This document shows, piece by piece, positions 1-11,715 of a stretch of 64,000 nucleotides of DNA; position 1 is the first letter of the stretch, and each line of letters starts with the position of its first letter. Under the pieces are notes generated by a model. It was not told the origin of the DNA. It made no database searches and saw nothing but the letters and a program-made list of their open reading frames with translations. The DNA is taken from contig JAOWBW010000485.1 in NCBI GenBank assembly GCA_026119855.1, positions 310,001-374,000 on the forward strand, read 5' to 3'. The stretch is from Campanula takesimana (taxonomy: Eukaryota; Streptophyta; Magnoliopsida; Asterales; Campanulaceae). A program made the position numbers and the translations under genes.

Positions 1-1475
1 ACCTCTCACAATGCAAACCTCTCACACCTCTTACCTATCTTACTTGGCAATCGATCCCAAATAACAGCTCTCCCTTCGGTCTCGACCTTCTTAAATATGT
101 CGACGGCACACACCCACCACCCGCCGCCACCATTAAAGGCGGCACCACCAAAAAAGCTAATCCGGCCTCCTCAACTTGGCACCGCCAAGACCGCCTCATT
201 CTAGGCTCTCTCATTGGAACCCTCGACCCCATCGTAGCACCCTTGTCCACCAAGCCAAAACATCAAATGAGGCTTGGACAATCCTTAAACAACCTACACA
301 AACCCCTCTCGTGGCCATATTCTCCAACTCAAGGATCATCTTGAATCTCTCACCAAAACCACCCAACCCATTTCTGATTACATGCACTCCATAAAATCGT
401 GTACCGACAAGCTTTCTATCATGGGCAAACCCATGGACTCTGAGGATATCATAGCCAAAGTCATCAAAGGCCTCGACTATGAATCATACAAACCAATCAT
501 AGACTCCATCCGTGCCCGAGACAATCCCATCACTTTTGAAGCCTTGCATGAGTAACTACTAAACCATGAACTTACCTTGAAACAACAAATTCAAATACAA
601 ACCCTCCATATTTCCGCACATGCTACCCACTACAATCCCCATCAAACCCGGCACTCTCCAAACCCTAATTCGTCCCCACCCCTACTGCAGAACCCGCCCT
701 CCTCCTCCCAATTTCATTCGGCCCCTACACAATTCAAAGGAAAATGGCAATTTTATCGTATTGTCGGGCATGTCATATCCCAATGTCGCCAATTTAAGAA
801 AGAATATCCCAACGTTGTTTTCCCTCCCCCTCCGTCAAATCCTAAGCCCAACCGAAGTACCAATCACCACCGTCCTCAAGCCCACACCGCAAAATCCCTC
901 ACTAATCCTCTTCCGTAATATTTTCTTGTTGACAGTGGGGGTACCCACCACATCACAAATGACTTGAACAACCTCTCACTCATATACCATATGATGGAAG
1001 TGACAATGTTATTATTGGAGATGGCTCCTCACTCCCAATATTCACATAGGTATATTCTCTCTCAATCTTATTCACTCCACTCTTCACTTTCATAATGTTT
1101 TACATGTTCCACGTATTTCTCAAAATATCCTTTCCGTTTCACAATTTTGTAAAGATAATAATGATATTATTGAGTTTTCTCACTCTTCATTTCTTATCAA
1201 GGAACTCTCGACTCACCGGATTCTCATTCATGTAAAAATTGATAAAGGAGTCTACCTTTGGCACCCTTCCCTTGTTCAAGCCCACACCGGCATCTCCATT
1301 TCACCTCTTTCATGGCATCACCGACTCGGTCACCCGGCATCATCTATTATTTTTTTGCTTCAAAAATAGTTTTCCTTAGACATTTACTCTAGTTTTTTTT
1401 CAAATTGTAATGCATGCAACATCAATAAGAGCCATAAATTGCCATTTTTTTCCCTCACTCACACACTCAACTCCC
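1..1475 (+). pseudogene. Decayed Ty1/copia gag-protease-preintegrase fragment
   Basis: Conceptual reading across several frameshifts gives a copia polyprotein in order. A gag core lies at about 200-570, with ITSDYMHS-like, LSIMGKPM and VIKGLDYESYKP segments. A damaged zinc knuckle follows near 750-800. A protease segment reads DSGGTHHIT near 930-965, where DSGATHHIT is usual. The GAG-preintegrase domain runs near 1240-1350, with LWH..LGHPASS and a C..C..NKSHKLPF segment ending near 1440. Stops (for example TAA at 553) and frameshifts make it non-coding. The 5' LTR and gag N-terminus would lie left of the window. Integrase and RT never appear, because C-rich repetitive DNA follows directly. 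The family is certain; the subfamily is not resolved. Confidence 0.85.
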
Positions 1476-2440
1476 CCATACAACCCGACGCTTCCCACTC
1501 CACCTCCACCAACTCCATCCCCACCCTCCAACCCTACGTTCCCTCCCCAGTCCACCCCAACCCCAGCCCACCACCCACCCACTCCCCCCCAAAAAAAAAA
1601 AAAAAAAAAAAAACTTTTTTTTTTCACTCATATTAAAATTATCTTTACCCCTTGCCTCCGCCCCCTTTACCACGCCCCACCCCAACCCCACCCACCCCAC
1701 CCCACCCCCTCCCCGCTCCCAAAAAAAAAAATTAATAATAAATAAATAAAAATAACATTTTTTTTTCGTATTACTCAAAGCCGTGTCCTAGAAAACAATC
1801 TTGGAACAGTGTCACTTATTATTTTGACATGGTTAACATGTTTTGACATTTTTTGTTAAGTTATTAACCCCTGTGCTGCGTTGGACGAAAATTGGACGAA
1901 AAGCTTGATAATTCTAGGCTCCCTACCCCTACTACCACCACCACACCGCCTACCCCCACCCACCTACCCCTTAAAAAAAATAAAAAAATCACCCATATTA
2001 AAATTATCTTTCAACACCCCTTACCCCCGCTCCCTTTAGCCCCACCCACCACCCACCCACCCCACCCCACCCCCATTTTTTTTTTCGATCATATTAAAAT
2101 TATTCTTGAACACCTCCCCCGCCCCTAACCCCACCCACCCCCACTACCCCACCCCCCACCCCCACTACCCCACCCCCCACCAATTTTTTTTATATACTTA
2201 TTAAAATTATTTTCTAACAACTCCCACATTCACGCTCCCTACCCCCCCACTACCTCACCACCTACCCCCACCCCACCCCCACACCCAAAAAAAAAAAAAA
2301 AAAAATCACTCATTTTAAAACTATTTATGAACACCTCCCCCACCCCCTCCTACCCCATCCACCCACCCAACCCCCCCAACCACCCCCCCCCAACCACCCA
2401 ACCCCCACCCACATTCAAATTTTTTCTCATAATAATTTTT
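1476..2440. repeat. C-rich/A-rich degenerate tandem array
   Basis: Low-complexity DNA in which a unit of very roughly 100 bp recurs. Each unit has a poly(A) or poly(T) run, then a core close to TCATATTAAAATTATCTTT, then a run of CCCCACCC-type sequence. Cores are visible near 1625, 1990, 2090, 2200 and 2310. The spacing is irregular and the units are diverged. Apparent reading frames here are compositional. The piece 1780-1890 is not part of the array and shows nothing recognisable. Confidence 0.7.
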
Positions 2441-2626
2441 TTCCTCATATTAAATTATTATTTTTTCGTATGAAAATATTTTTCGGAAAACATTTTCCTT
2501 AGATTTACCAAACAACCAAAAACATGTTTATATCATTTTCCGGAAATCGTTTTACGCGAAACAAGCTTTTGTTTACAATTTATGAAATGCATCACAAATT
2601 TACAACATAACCCAACGTACTTTTTT

Positions 2627-2684
2627 GTTTTGTTTCAAATAATGCAACATACTTTGTAGTACGTTGCATTATTTGAAACGAAAA
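2627..2684. repeat. Short inverted repeat at the LINE target
   Basis: Two arms of about 26 bp (2627-2652 and 2659-2684) are nearly perfect inverted copies containing the word ACGTTGCATTATTTG, with a 6-nt loop. The word recurs at 2691 and 14161, where it forms the LINE flank, and more loosely near 14222. It may be the remains of a small palindromic MITE into which the LINE inserted. The rest of 2441-2690 is AT-rich with no gene. Confidence 0.7.
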
Positions 2685-2736
2685 TTGCCAAGTACGTTGC
2701 ATTATTTTTTTTTTTTGAAGCAAATAAAGTACTTTA

Positions 2737-3070
2737 TTAACAGCAACAAACATTTAAGAGTTGGCTATCCACAAACTCTGGTAGCTCAACCCAAAAAGTG
2801 GGACTGACATGATTAAATGCAGCCGTAGAAACAAAGTCCGCCAACATATTAGCCTGACGTCTAACCCAACACACCGAGAAAAAGCTATTTGCGCGGAAGA
2901 TAGCTCGGCAAGAACGGAGGATATCACCCAACTCCGACAAATCGTTACAATCAGATGATGATAGACCATTAAAATCTACTTTAGAATCCAACTCAAAGAT
3001 AACCTTCTGATGTCCCTGTTGCACAGCCCACTTCAAAGCTTCCAAAATACTTAAAGCCTCCCCTTCTGCA
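2737..3070 (-). pseudogene. LINE ORF2 C-terminus: second half of RNase H
   Basis: The minus strand reads a plant-LINE RNase H (RVT_3 type) C-terminal half. It has an AEGEALSILEALKWA segment, then a strand with FELDSK (catalytic Asp), then VRRQANMLADFVS near the end. It continues directly from the fragment at 4425-4700. The two are separated by the solo LTR inserted between the codons for VIQV and AEGEA. The domain ends about 30 bp before the poly(A) tail. Confidence 0.8.
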
Positions 3071-3075
3071 ACTTG

Positions 3076-4464
3076 TGTTAGGTCCTAACAAAGTTTTTTG
3101 ATGAAGATTGATCATTTAACTTGACAAAGTTAAATGGTCTAAAATGTCAAAGTTGAAAGTTCAAAATATTTACACAAAGACCCCTTCGAGTTTCTGAAGT
3201 TTTCGACGACGATTTTCACCTCATATATGAGTTCGAATAAATACAATATTGGACTCATTTAAGAGGGAATTTAACGAAGAACAAGAATATGCATTTCAAT
3301 TTCACATTCGAGCTCCAAGTAAAAAGATATATGAGAATTACTAAAGTGAAGCAAGTATGAAGAAGGGTGCAAAGTGAAAATTTACATTATCATAAATATT
3401 CTTCTCCTAAGAGAACTATTTGGGTCAAGCATTTACGTTGGAAATGCTTTGTATCTGCAATGTAGCCATTTACTTCATTTTCCCATCAAATGCATTCATG
3501 CATTGAATAGTGAAGACCAAGACTAATGAAGACCAAGACCAAACTAATGAAGACCGTGACCAAGACCAAGACTAATATCATGGCTCCCCAACGGCTATTT
3601 CCCTCTTCCTCCTCTATATATTTTCTTGAGTTGAGCCTTTCTCAAGTGTGCATTCAGAACCATTTATCCATTCCTTTCCAAGCATTAGTGTGTGCAATAA
3701 ACACCAATTGTACACACTAATACTCTTACCCATGAACCCAACCCAAACTTTTGATAGTAGATCCATGGTGTGTGTAACCAAAATGTACACCTATTCATAT
3801 ACCACACCAAATATACTTCAAACCTTCCAAACATTGAGGGGGAACCGAGGACCTAAGAAGAGCTTCCATTCGACAAATTCAACTGTCATGCAAAGGAAGA
3901 ACTACATCACATTTGTGAACCTTTTTCTTTTTCTTTTATGTTACGCAACTAGCATGCTTAATTAGTGAGACTAATTAATTTGGAAAATTCCGAGGGGATT
4001 TTCTAAACAATTCATGTATTGTCCGAGTGAAGGGAGTATAGTGGATTGTTTCCCATTGTTGAGGATGATGGGGTGTGGATGTAGGAGATATTGTTATACT
4101 CCAAACCACGTTAAAAACTCTTGTCTCTTGTCTCTTTTACTTCTTGTCTTGCACTTTCATTTTTCATATCAACTATTCTTTCTTGCTTTATTCAAAACTT
4201 GGTTGATCATTTTGACAAGATAAAATTGATATTGTAAATAGGAATATATATGTTAGACAACAACTATAAAGCCATAGAAATTATCTATTCCGCTGCGCAT
4301 AATTCCTACTTATTTTGGCCTTTAGAGTGCAAGAGAAAATTGTGACCTTTCAAGATAGTTGACCTTCATCTCGAAGATAATAGACATATCTCAAAGATAG
4401 TCGACCTTGCTATCTCATTCCTTATCAACTATCTAGTGTCATAATCTCTAAATAGGGACTTTCA
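3076..4464. mobile_element. Solo LTR (1389 bp) in the LINE RNase H
   Basis: The segment starts TGTTAGG and ends TTTCA, so it has TG...CA ends, and is flanked by the 5-bp TSD ACTTG (3071-3075 and 4465-4469). Removing it with one TSD rejoins the LINE RNase H reading frame exactly. It contains no coding region. A TATATATT box lies at about 3614-3621. The simplest reading is a solo LTR left by recombination between the LTRs of a full element, probably copia-like. Family and orientation are not established, although the TATA box suggests plus. Confidence 0.8.
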
Positions 4465-5471
4465 ACTTGTATCACACCTGAGAAAGAAGATAATCTTGCA
4501 CCCACAAACATTCCACTATGATCACGAAGAACAAACCCCAAACCTGTTACATTGCGCACAGAGCAGAAAGAAGCATCTATATTAATCTTATAATATCCAA
4601 CCGACGGCGGATGCCAACCAATACAGGTGGAAGCAACCCTGGAAGGCCGCATCTGAATAATGGTTGCTGCTGGACAATGGTTGCTGCTGGACTTGAACAA
4701 CTACGCCATATACGATTATTTCGTTCCTTCCACAAGACCCAAACAATCATCACAAACAATAAAGCATTCTCTCCCTGTAACAAGTCTAATAATGCGAAGA
4801 ACCACCCACTAAATGTTACCTGAACGTCCCTTGCATCACAAAAAGGTTGATGAAAACCCACTCCTTCCCAGCACTCCGTTGCTAAAGAACAGGTGATAAA
4901 TAAATGCCAGTTATCTTCTGGCTCTGTACCACAGTTACCACAGCCATTTTCCACTAAAACACCCCGTGCTTACAACCTTGTTCTATTTGGTACACAATCA
5001 CGCCCCAACCGCCACAAGAATTGTTTTACTTTGGGGGGAACTTTTAAAGCCCATAACTGGGTCCATTTGACCAGGAGCGCTCAAAGAGTCATTCACAGTA
5101 AGATTAGCAGCAAGATGATAAGCACTTCTGACTGAATAGCAACCTATTTTGGAGAAGTGCCAAATGAGTTTGTCGTGATTACCTGAATTAGACAACGGAA
5201 TAGAGAGAATAGCCTTTGCATTTTCATTAGAGAATATAGACCAAATAGTTGTAGGATTCCAACACCGTTGTCCCGGGAGAAATAACGATCTGACTTTTAG
5301 GTTTGGCTGGATAGGGAGAAGAGAAGATTGAACATAAAAGTTATCATCGTTTCGCAGCCACGGTGAGCCCCATACGTTAATAGTCGAACCATCACTAATC
5401 TTCCAACGAAGTCCAAGACGGACAATGTCCCGAGCCTCCCAAATACTTCGCCTACCACAGCCATTTTCCAC
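4425..5471 (-). pseudogene. LINE ORF2: zf-RVT domain and first half of RNase H
   Basis: From high to low coordinates the minus strand reads the post-RT region (RSIWEARDIVRLGLRWKISDG, 5440-5380), then IWSIFS and YSVRSAYHL segments. The zf-RVT region follows, with CGNCGTEPEDNWHLFITC (about 4940-4880). The start of RNase H is INIDASFCSVRNVTGLGFVLRDHSG (about 4590-4510). At least one frameshift lies near 5040. The final residues before 4425 belong to the solo LTR, not the LINE. Confidence 0.8.
4936..5055 (-). repeat. 120-bp duplication in the LINE, native copy
   Basis: These 120 bp recur without a visible mismatch at 5453-5572 in the same orientation, 517 bp away. Here the segment sits in its expected place, encoding the WALKVPPKVKQFLWRLG-like stretch just before the zinc-binding motif, with a frameshift. 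This is therefore the donor copy. Confidence 0.9.
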
Positions 5472-5572
5472 TAAAACACCCCGTGCTTACAACCTTGTTC
5501 TATTTGGTACACAATCACGCCCCAACCGCCACAAGAATTGTTTTACTTTGGGGGGAACTTTTAAAGCCCATA
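5453..5572 (-). repeat. 120-bp duplication in the LINE, ectopic copy
   Basis: This is a second copy of 4936-5055, inserted between APLGQS (5573-5590) and RSIWEARD (5440-5452). There it replaces the few residues (NPSYVW in related plant LINEs) normally found at that point. It looks like a templated filler at a repaired break rather than a transposition, since there is no TSD or tail. Confidence 0.85.
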
Positions 5573-6890
5573 CTTTGCCCGAGTGGGGCATTTAGAAAAT
5601 CGCCTCTAGGAAAATATTTTACTTTTAGCACACGACACACCAAAGTATTTGGTTCAGAAACAAGACGCCATCCGAATTTACCAAGCATTGCAAGATTAAA
5701 TAGATGAAGACTACGAAAGCCGAGACCTCCCAAAGATTGTCGAACACAAAGACGAACACAAAGACGTCTTCAAAAAAGCCAATTAATCCCTCTTCGGTTA
5801 TTTGTATGGTTCCCCCACCAAAATGAATTCAACATACGCTCCAGCTCGTCCAATGTAGAGTCGGGGATAAGAAAGGTTCCCATGCAATATGTAGGAATGG
5901 CCTGGGCGACGGATTTAATGAGAACACTTTTCCCCGCCTTGGATAGTGGTTTATCCCGCCAAGATTGAATCCGTTTCCAAACCCTGTCCTTCAAGTACTT
6001 GAATATGGCCTTTTTATTACCCCCAACAATAGATGGCAACCCTAAATAAGAACTTGCATTCAGACTCGTAAAGACCCCAAAATTATGAGAGAAAGATGCC
6101 CTTTCTGATTCCGTGACATTCCGACTAAAGAATATCCCTGATTTGGAGAAATTGATGGCTTGACCTGACATTAGCTCGTAACGCACCAGAATAGACTTCA
6201 GCATCTGGCATTCTTGCTGGGTAGCTCTACAAAAAAGAAGACAATCGTCTGCAAACAAAAGATGAGTAATCACTGGGGCATCTCGACAAATTTTACTACC
6301 ATGTAGTAAACCTCGCTGGCACGCATCCCGAACAAGTGCAGTTAGGCCTTCAGCACACAAAACAAACAAATATGGTGATAGAGGATCACCCTGTCGTAAG
6401 CCCCACGCTGGAAAAATAGGGCCAACATTGCCCCCATTGACCCGGATATGATACCGTACTGAACGGACACAAAGCATCATCCACTTGACCCAAGTATCAC
6501 AGAAACCCAATCTAATAAGAATCATCTCCAAGTAATCCCATTCCACCCGATCATACGCCTTGTTGATGTCAATTTTGAGAGCTACATCCCCTGTTGCACC
6601 CTGGTACTTGCGCTTCATAGCATGAATCGTCTCAAAAGCAATAACTACATTGTCTTGTATAGCCCGATCGGCTACGAAAGCTGATTGTGCCATGTCAACT
6701 AGGCCTGGAAGAATACTTTTTAGCCTATTACATAGCACTTTAGACATTAGTTTATAGATTACATTACATAAAAAAATGGGCCGGAAGTCTCTAATATTAG
6801 TAGGCCTTCCGGACTTAGGAATTAAAACTACAGTAGTATCCATAATATCAACAGGAAAATGAAAAGAATTTAACCAATGAACACAAGCAT
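5515..6890 (-). pseudogene. LINE ORF2: reverse transcriptase domain
   Basis: The minus strand has a 357-codon open stretch (6843-5770). It shows successive RT motifs: LIPKSGRPTNIRDFRPI, KIDINKAYDRVEWDYL (motif A aspartate), GLRQGDPLSPYLFVL (motif B), LLFADDCLLFCRA (the FADD catalytic box, motif C) and YLGLPSIVGG. The connecting region (GGLGFRSLHLFNLAMLGKFGWRL) continues in another frame at 5733-5590. It joins the endonuclease part at 12739 once the copia and MITE insertions are removed. The key catalytic aspartates are intact although the ORF is broken. Confidence 0.9.
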
Positions 6891-6911
6891 TAAATTAAAC
6901 ACATCGGTACC

Positions 6912-7626
6912 TGAAAGAGTATGAAATACTCTTATATTTATTTTATGTATCTTTGTGATTTTGATAATAATTATTGTATATAATTAGTTTAGAGTTTATT
7001 TAATTTAGGAATTAGTTGTAATTATTTATGAATAGTTTATATTAGGATTATTTATTTTAGTTAAGATTTATTTCACTAAGTTAAGATTTATTTCACTAAC
7101 CTACTAATGTTTATCTTTGGTAAGTTAGAGTTTTGTGTTATAGGTAAGGAAGGACTCTCAAAAGGAAAGGTTGATTGGTTGCTTGAAGATCTTGTGATAT
7201 TTGAAGTAGCAGCCAAGAAACCCTATATAAAGAAGTCGTCGTATTCCTTTGCTGATTACGAATTCTGTGTTTTTATTCTCCAAAGTCAGAAGCTTAGAAG
7301 AGTCCTTTGTTTCTTAGAAGTTCTTCCAAAAAGACGTCTAAGTGTTTGAGTGTTTAGTGAGTTCTAGTGATCTAGAATAGTTTGATCTTTTTATTGTTTT
7401 GTTTCTTTCATTCATCTTGTATTCTGCAAGATCGTTTTCATATATGAAAGTTTTCCAGCAAGGTATTTCTTGCTGAAGTGTTTAATTTATTTCGTTTTAA
7501 TTCCGCTGCATTATTCTCTGTTCGTCGTGTCAACTGACAGGACAACTGTCTTGACAACTGTGAGCACAGTTGTACTCACAGTTGGTCGGTTCCCAGAAAA
7601 CAGTCCTAGCCGCTTAATTTCTTTCA
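6912..7626 (+). repeat. 5' LTR of SIRE-like element
   Basis: Runs from TGAAAGAG to CTTTCA, 715 bp. A TATATAA box at 7224-7230 is the likely promoter. The U5 end (about 7528-7590) carries five CAACTG/CAGTTG words. The same LTR ends at 12429. Confidence 0.93.
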
Positions 7627-7628
7627 AT

Positions 7629-7640
7629 TGGCACCAGAGC
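7629..7640 (+). other. Primer binding site of SIRE-like element
   Basis: TGGCACCAGAGC starts 2 nt after the 5' LTR. It resembles the initiator-tRNA-Met site TGGTATCAGAGC used by most plant copia elements, with two or three changes. Confidence 0.75.
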
Positions 7641-7679
7641 CTGGTCTCGACATACTGAGATCGATCTTTGAAAGTGGCC

Positions 7680-8967
7680 ATTATGGACTGTGAACAAAAC
7701 AAGTTTTTGGTTTTAATGATTGTGTTTGAAAATCTTAAAATGAAAGAAAATGAAACCATCAAAGATTTTTCTTCTAAATTGGTAAATATTGCAAATGAGT
7801 TATATGTGTTAGGGGAATCAATCTCTAATGCTAGACTCATACGCAAAATATTAAGATCCCTGTCAGAAAGATTCAAAATGATAATCTCTTTGGTAGAAAA
7901 ATTTTATGATATCGAGATTCTAAGTTTTGACCAACTTATTGGAGTCTTAACCATTTATGAATTAACCCCTGGTGTGAAAAATCATTTTTCTGAAAACAAA
8001 AGATCTATTGAGTCCGTTCAATGCAGAGCGTGTTTAGGATTCGGTCACTATGCCAATGAGTGTGCTAACACACTAAAAAAGAGAGGGATGAGTTTTTCTG
8101 CAACCTTAAGTGATTCAGATGATGACGATCAGACAGCAAACTTTTCATTTTTACGATCATCACAATCCTCCCTTTCTGACAGTGAATCTGACAGTAAAGA
8201 TGAACAGTCAACTGTCAGCACAACTGTCAGCTCAAATGGTACTAATGTGTATACCTGTTTTAACTCTACTTCTGCAGGTGAATCTGAAGAATCCAATCAG
8301 GAGGATGAAGATAGTGCAACCTATGAAGATCTGTACAATACATATGTTGAGCTTCATGCAGATTGGTCCAAGCGAATGGAACAACTCAAGGCATTCAAGA
8401 AGGTAAATGAAAAACTCACATCTGACAATCTGAAATTAAAGGCTGAGAATGAGAGGTTGTCGAGTGAAAGTGATACTCAAAAGGACTCCATAGCTAGGTT
8501 AGAAGTCATGCTTACCAAAAAGGACAATGAGTGTGAAAAGTATAAAAGCGATCTTGAAAAAGAAACTATCACACTCACTAAACTTAACAATGGCAAGGCT
8601 AAACTAGAAGAAGTACTGAATATGGGAAATCAAGGAAAATCAGGAATAGGCTATGGAGATCCAAGTTTTGTTAAGGAAGGTGAGGGAACTTCGAAAAACA
8701 ATGAGAGATTTAATGATAATCACGTGTCTCCTCACAAAAACAAAAGAAATAGAAAAAGGAGATACGTGTGTCACCATTGTTTTGCCCCTGGACATATACG
8801 TCCATTTTGTTACAAGTTAAAACAGGAACTTGGCTTGGAAAAGAACAGCAGCCACTTGACAAGACAACTGTGGGCACAGTCTGACAATCAGTTGCCCTGT
8901 CAACCGCCCAGGCAGCAGCACGTCGAAAAAAAGACTTGGGTAAGAAAGGACACTTTACAGTGTCAAG
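7680..8967 (+). pseudogene. SIRE-like gag
   Basis: An open stretch encodes a copia gag lacking its first part. It has a UBN2-type core (KENETIKDFSSKLVNIANEL, RKILRSLSERF near residues 25-70), a first CCHC knuckle CRACLGFGHYANEC (about 8020-8065), and an acidic/serine-rich stretch. A coiled-coil-like segment follows (about 8350-8620), then a second knuckle CHHCFAPGHIRPFC (about 8770-8812). Two knuckles separated by a coiled coil fit the SIRE lineage. The reading continues into protease only after a one-base shift near 8967. The gag N-terminus expected between the PBS and 7680 is missing. Confidence 0.82.
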
Positions 8968-10228
8968 GGTGTTTACCTCCTTCAACAGTAGTGTGGAAGG
9001 AGCTTGGTACTTTGATAGCGGTTGTTCTCGTCATATGACCGGTTCTCTTGAGCATCTCATAGATTATGAAGTCTTCAAAGGAGGAAATGTCAATTTTGGT
9101 GGAGGTGCTAAGGGAAAGGTCATTGGTAAAGGTACGTTGTGTGTTGACGGCTTGCCAAATTTGCACAATGTCTTACATGTAGACGGGTTGAAAGCAAATT
9201 TGATAAGTATCAGTCAACTGTGTGATGATGACTTATTTGTTAAGTTTGACAAGTACAAATGTGAAGTTTTTGATAAAAAAAATGTGTGTGTTCTTTCTAG
9301 CATTCGATCCTCTGATCATTGTTACAAGTTGGTTGAAAATCATTCATGTTTTAACCCAATTTTTGATAATACTCCTGATCTTAGTGTCAATAGTGTTGAG
9401 AATTGCATTACAGTGTGCACTTGGGAGCATGAAAAGATTAATGATGAATCTGATCCAAAGTCTACTACAGAATCTGCAGTTACACCAACTGTGAGGACAA
9501 TTGATAGTCCAGATGAACAGTCAACTGCCACGACAGTTGGTCAGACAGCAGCAGATTCTGGTTCAGATTCTGAAATCTTGGAAGATCAGAAAACCAGAGG
9601 GAATGATGCTACAGCAAGGTTACAGGGAGATCATCCCACTTCCCAGGTCATTGGGAGAGTGGATGAAGGAAGAAAAACAAGAGGAAAAAGGATAGATTAC
9701 CGGGAATTAGCCGGTTTGGTATGCATGCAATCCGCGTACCATCAGGTAAGCTCTTGTTGTTTCGTTGCTACTTCTAAGCATGATGATGAGGCAGAAACCA
9801 TAAAAGTTAATAAGTGGATCAATGTCATGCAAGAGCAAGTGGTAAAAGTTGAAAGGAAAAATGTTAGGTTCTTGGTTCGTAGGCCATCTAATACTGAATA
9901 TGTGGAGGTTGTTAGTTGTTGTACTCAATTGTTGAGGATGAACCAAATAATCAAGGATTATGGTCTTAGGAGTGAAACCTTGACTGTATTTTGTGATAGC
10001 TTGAGTCCCCAGAATATTGCCAAGAATCCGGTACAACATTTATTAACAAAGCACATAGATATTAGGCATCATTTTATTAGAGATCTCGTTGAACAAAATA
10101 TCATTACTCTAGAACATGTAAGCACAACGGATCAACTTGCTGATAACTTTACCAAGGCTTTGGATTTCGAGAGATTTTCTCTCGGACTGTGTGATACCAG
10201 TTGTCTGCACACTTGTGCTGACAACTGA
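8968..10228 (+). pseudogene. SIRE-like protease, linker and RNase H joined in one frame
   Basis: Starts with protease YFDSGCSRHMTG (active-site DSG) and the pre-integrase LSSIRSSDHCYKL. It then jumps past the integrase core to the integrase-RT linker, with GRKTRGKRIDYRELAGLVC at about 9670-9720. It jumps past RT to RNase H (SCCTQLLRMNQIIKDYG, FCDSLSPQNIAKNP, KHIDIRHHFIRDLVE, VSTTDQLADNFTKALDFERFS). About 420 codons stay open in spite of two deletions. An intact element would need several hundred more codons here. Confidence 0.85.
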
Positions 10229-11539
10229 CTGCATAACTGTATAATTGTATATTACAGTTCACACTAATTTATAAAAAAAAAAAAAAATGTAGATTGCATT
10301 CATCCTTGCATGATTGTCTCTTGTGATCACTTGGTCTTCTTCAGTTCCTTGATTCCGAGCTTTGACCCTTGAATGTGAGACCCTTCTTAACCTGATAATG
10401 AAAATTGTCTTGTTAATTCCTTCGTGTTGTTTATCATGGAGTGGGCACTCAATCTAAGGTTACGGGGAAAACAAGCTGCCACCAGTCTTTGAAGTTACTA
10501 CTCATTTAGGCAATGTGCTGACGTGTATTCATACATAACTTGAGAATCAGAGTAACACTGTATTGGGAGAGTGAAAAGCTCCTCCCCGTAACTGATTCAT
10601 AAGTCATAAGCCTTCAATGGGAGTGTTCTAGAGGCTACATGATTGAAGGTGAATCTCATTGAATTCTTGTGAGTTGAAACCGAGTCATGGACTGAGGTGA
10701 TCATACTATGTCACACCAAAATTGAGACAATCTTCACTTGTGTGTTTAGGCATAATTTTTTCTAAGTTTTTTTTCCCTTGGTTTTAACATCAGCAAATTG
10801 AATTGTTGTTCTTATGTGTTAAAGATTAATGCTTTCATGTGATTATCGAGAATCTAATGGCGTGATGTTCAAGTTTCAGTGTGATGTCGGTAGAAATTAT
10901 GGTACATTGTGGATAAATGGATTCAGTTGAATTTGGCAAGTTCTAATTCTGGGACAGACAATTTATCACAAAACATGAAAAAAGTTTGAATTTTAAAATC
11001 AAAATCCTTGTTTGTTTTGGTATTCAAATGGGTACTTCAATGTTTCTCGGTTCTCCCTTCTCCTTGGCCTACCCGAGTTCTTCGGATGAATCTCTGTCCT
11101 CCCGTGATATTTCCTCCATGTCAATTCTAGTTGTGAATTGTGGTTTAGTGTATCTTCTTCCTCATGTTTACTACCTACATTTCTCTCATCTCATCTTGTT
11201 CCTATTCTGCAAATGCACTCTCTCTAACATTTTTTGTATAAATATCCGAGAATTCAGGAGAAACGGAGTGATTGTGAATGATTGTTTGCCGCAGCTCTGA
11301 TCAAGCTCAGGCATTTTTGTTGTTAAGCATCCAGCTGGTGCTAAGCAACTTGTTCGTGCAACTGTGCGGACAACTGGACAGTCAACTGTACAGTCAATTG
11401 TACAGTCAACTGGTAAGTCATCTGGTAAGTCTGCAGAACTCGCTGGTCTATAAAGGTTTGCTGCGATGTGAGTTGAGATTGATGATGCTCTTAGAGGTAT
11501 TTTTGTTGGGGAGATTTAAATTTAGGGGAAATTTTCTTT
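10229..11539 (+). other. Non-coding 3' region of SIRE-like element
   Basis: This is the interval where some SIRE elements carry an envelope-like ORF. I see no coding region. Near 11358-11418 there is a tight run of CAACTG words (four in 60 bp). Confidence 0.6.
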
Positions 11540-11715
11540 CATTGAGTTTGATGGTTCTTCTCAAAAAGGGGGAGAAAGATGTGATCTTCATATTTAGGGG
11601 GAGAAAGATGTGTTCTAAAGTGATATTTAGGTGGAGTAGAATCCATTGTACAAATTCAGGGGGAGAGATTAGTGTTTTGGATGTTTTGATCCGAACCACA
11701 AAGATAGGGGGAGAT
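11540..11715 (+). other. Repeated polypurine tracts before the 3' LTR
   Basis: AGGGGGAGA-type motifs occur near 11565, 11597, 11658 and 11705. The last directly abuts the 3' LTR and is the functional PPT. Multiple PPT-like copies are characteristic of the SIRE lineage. Confidence 0.8.

Noticed and set aside
1400..1778. Pro-rich and Gly-rich frames on both strands
   Set aside because: They are products of C-rich and poly(A) low-complexity DNA.
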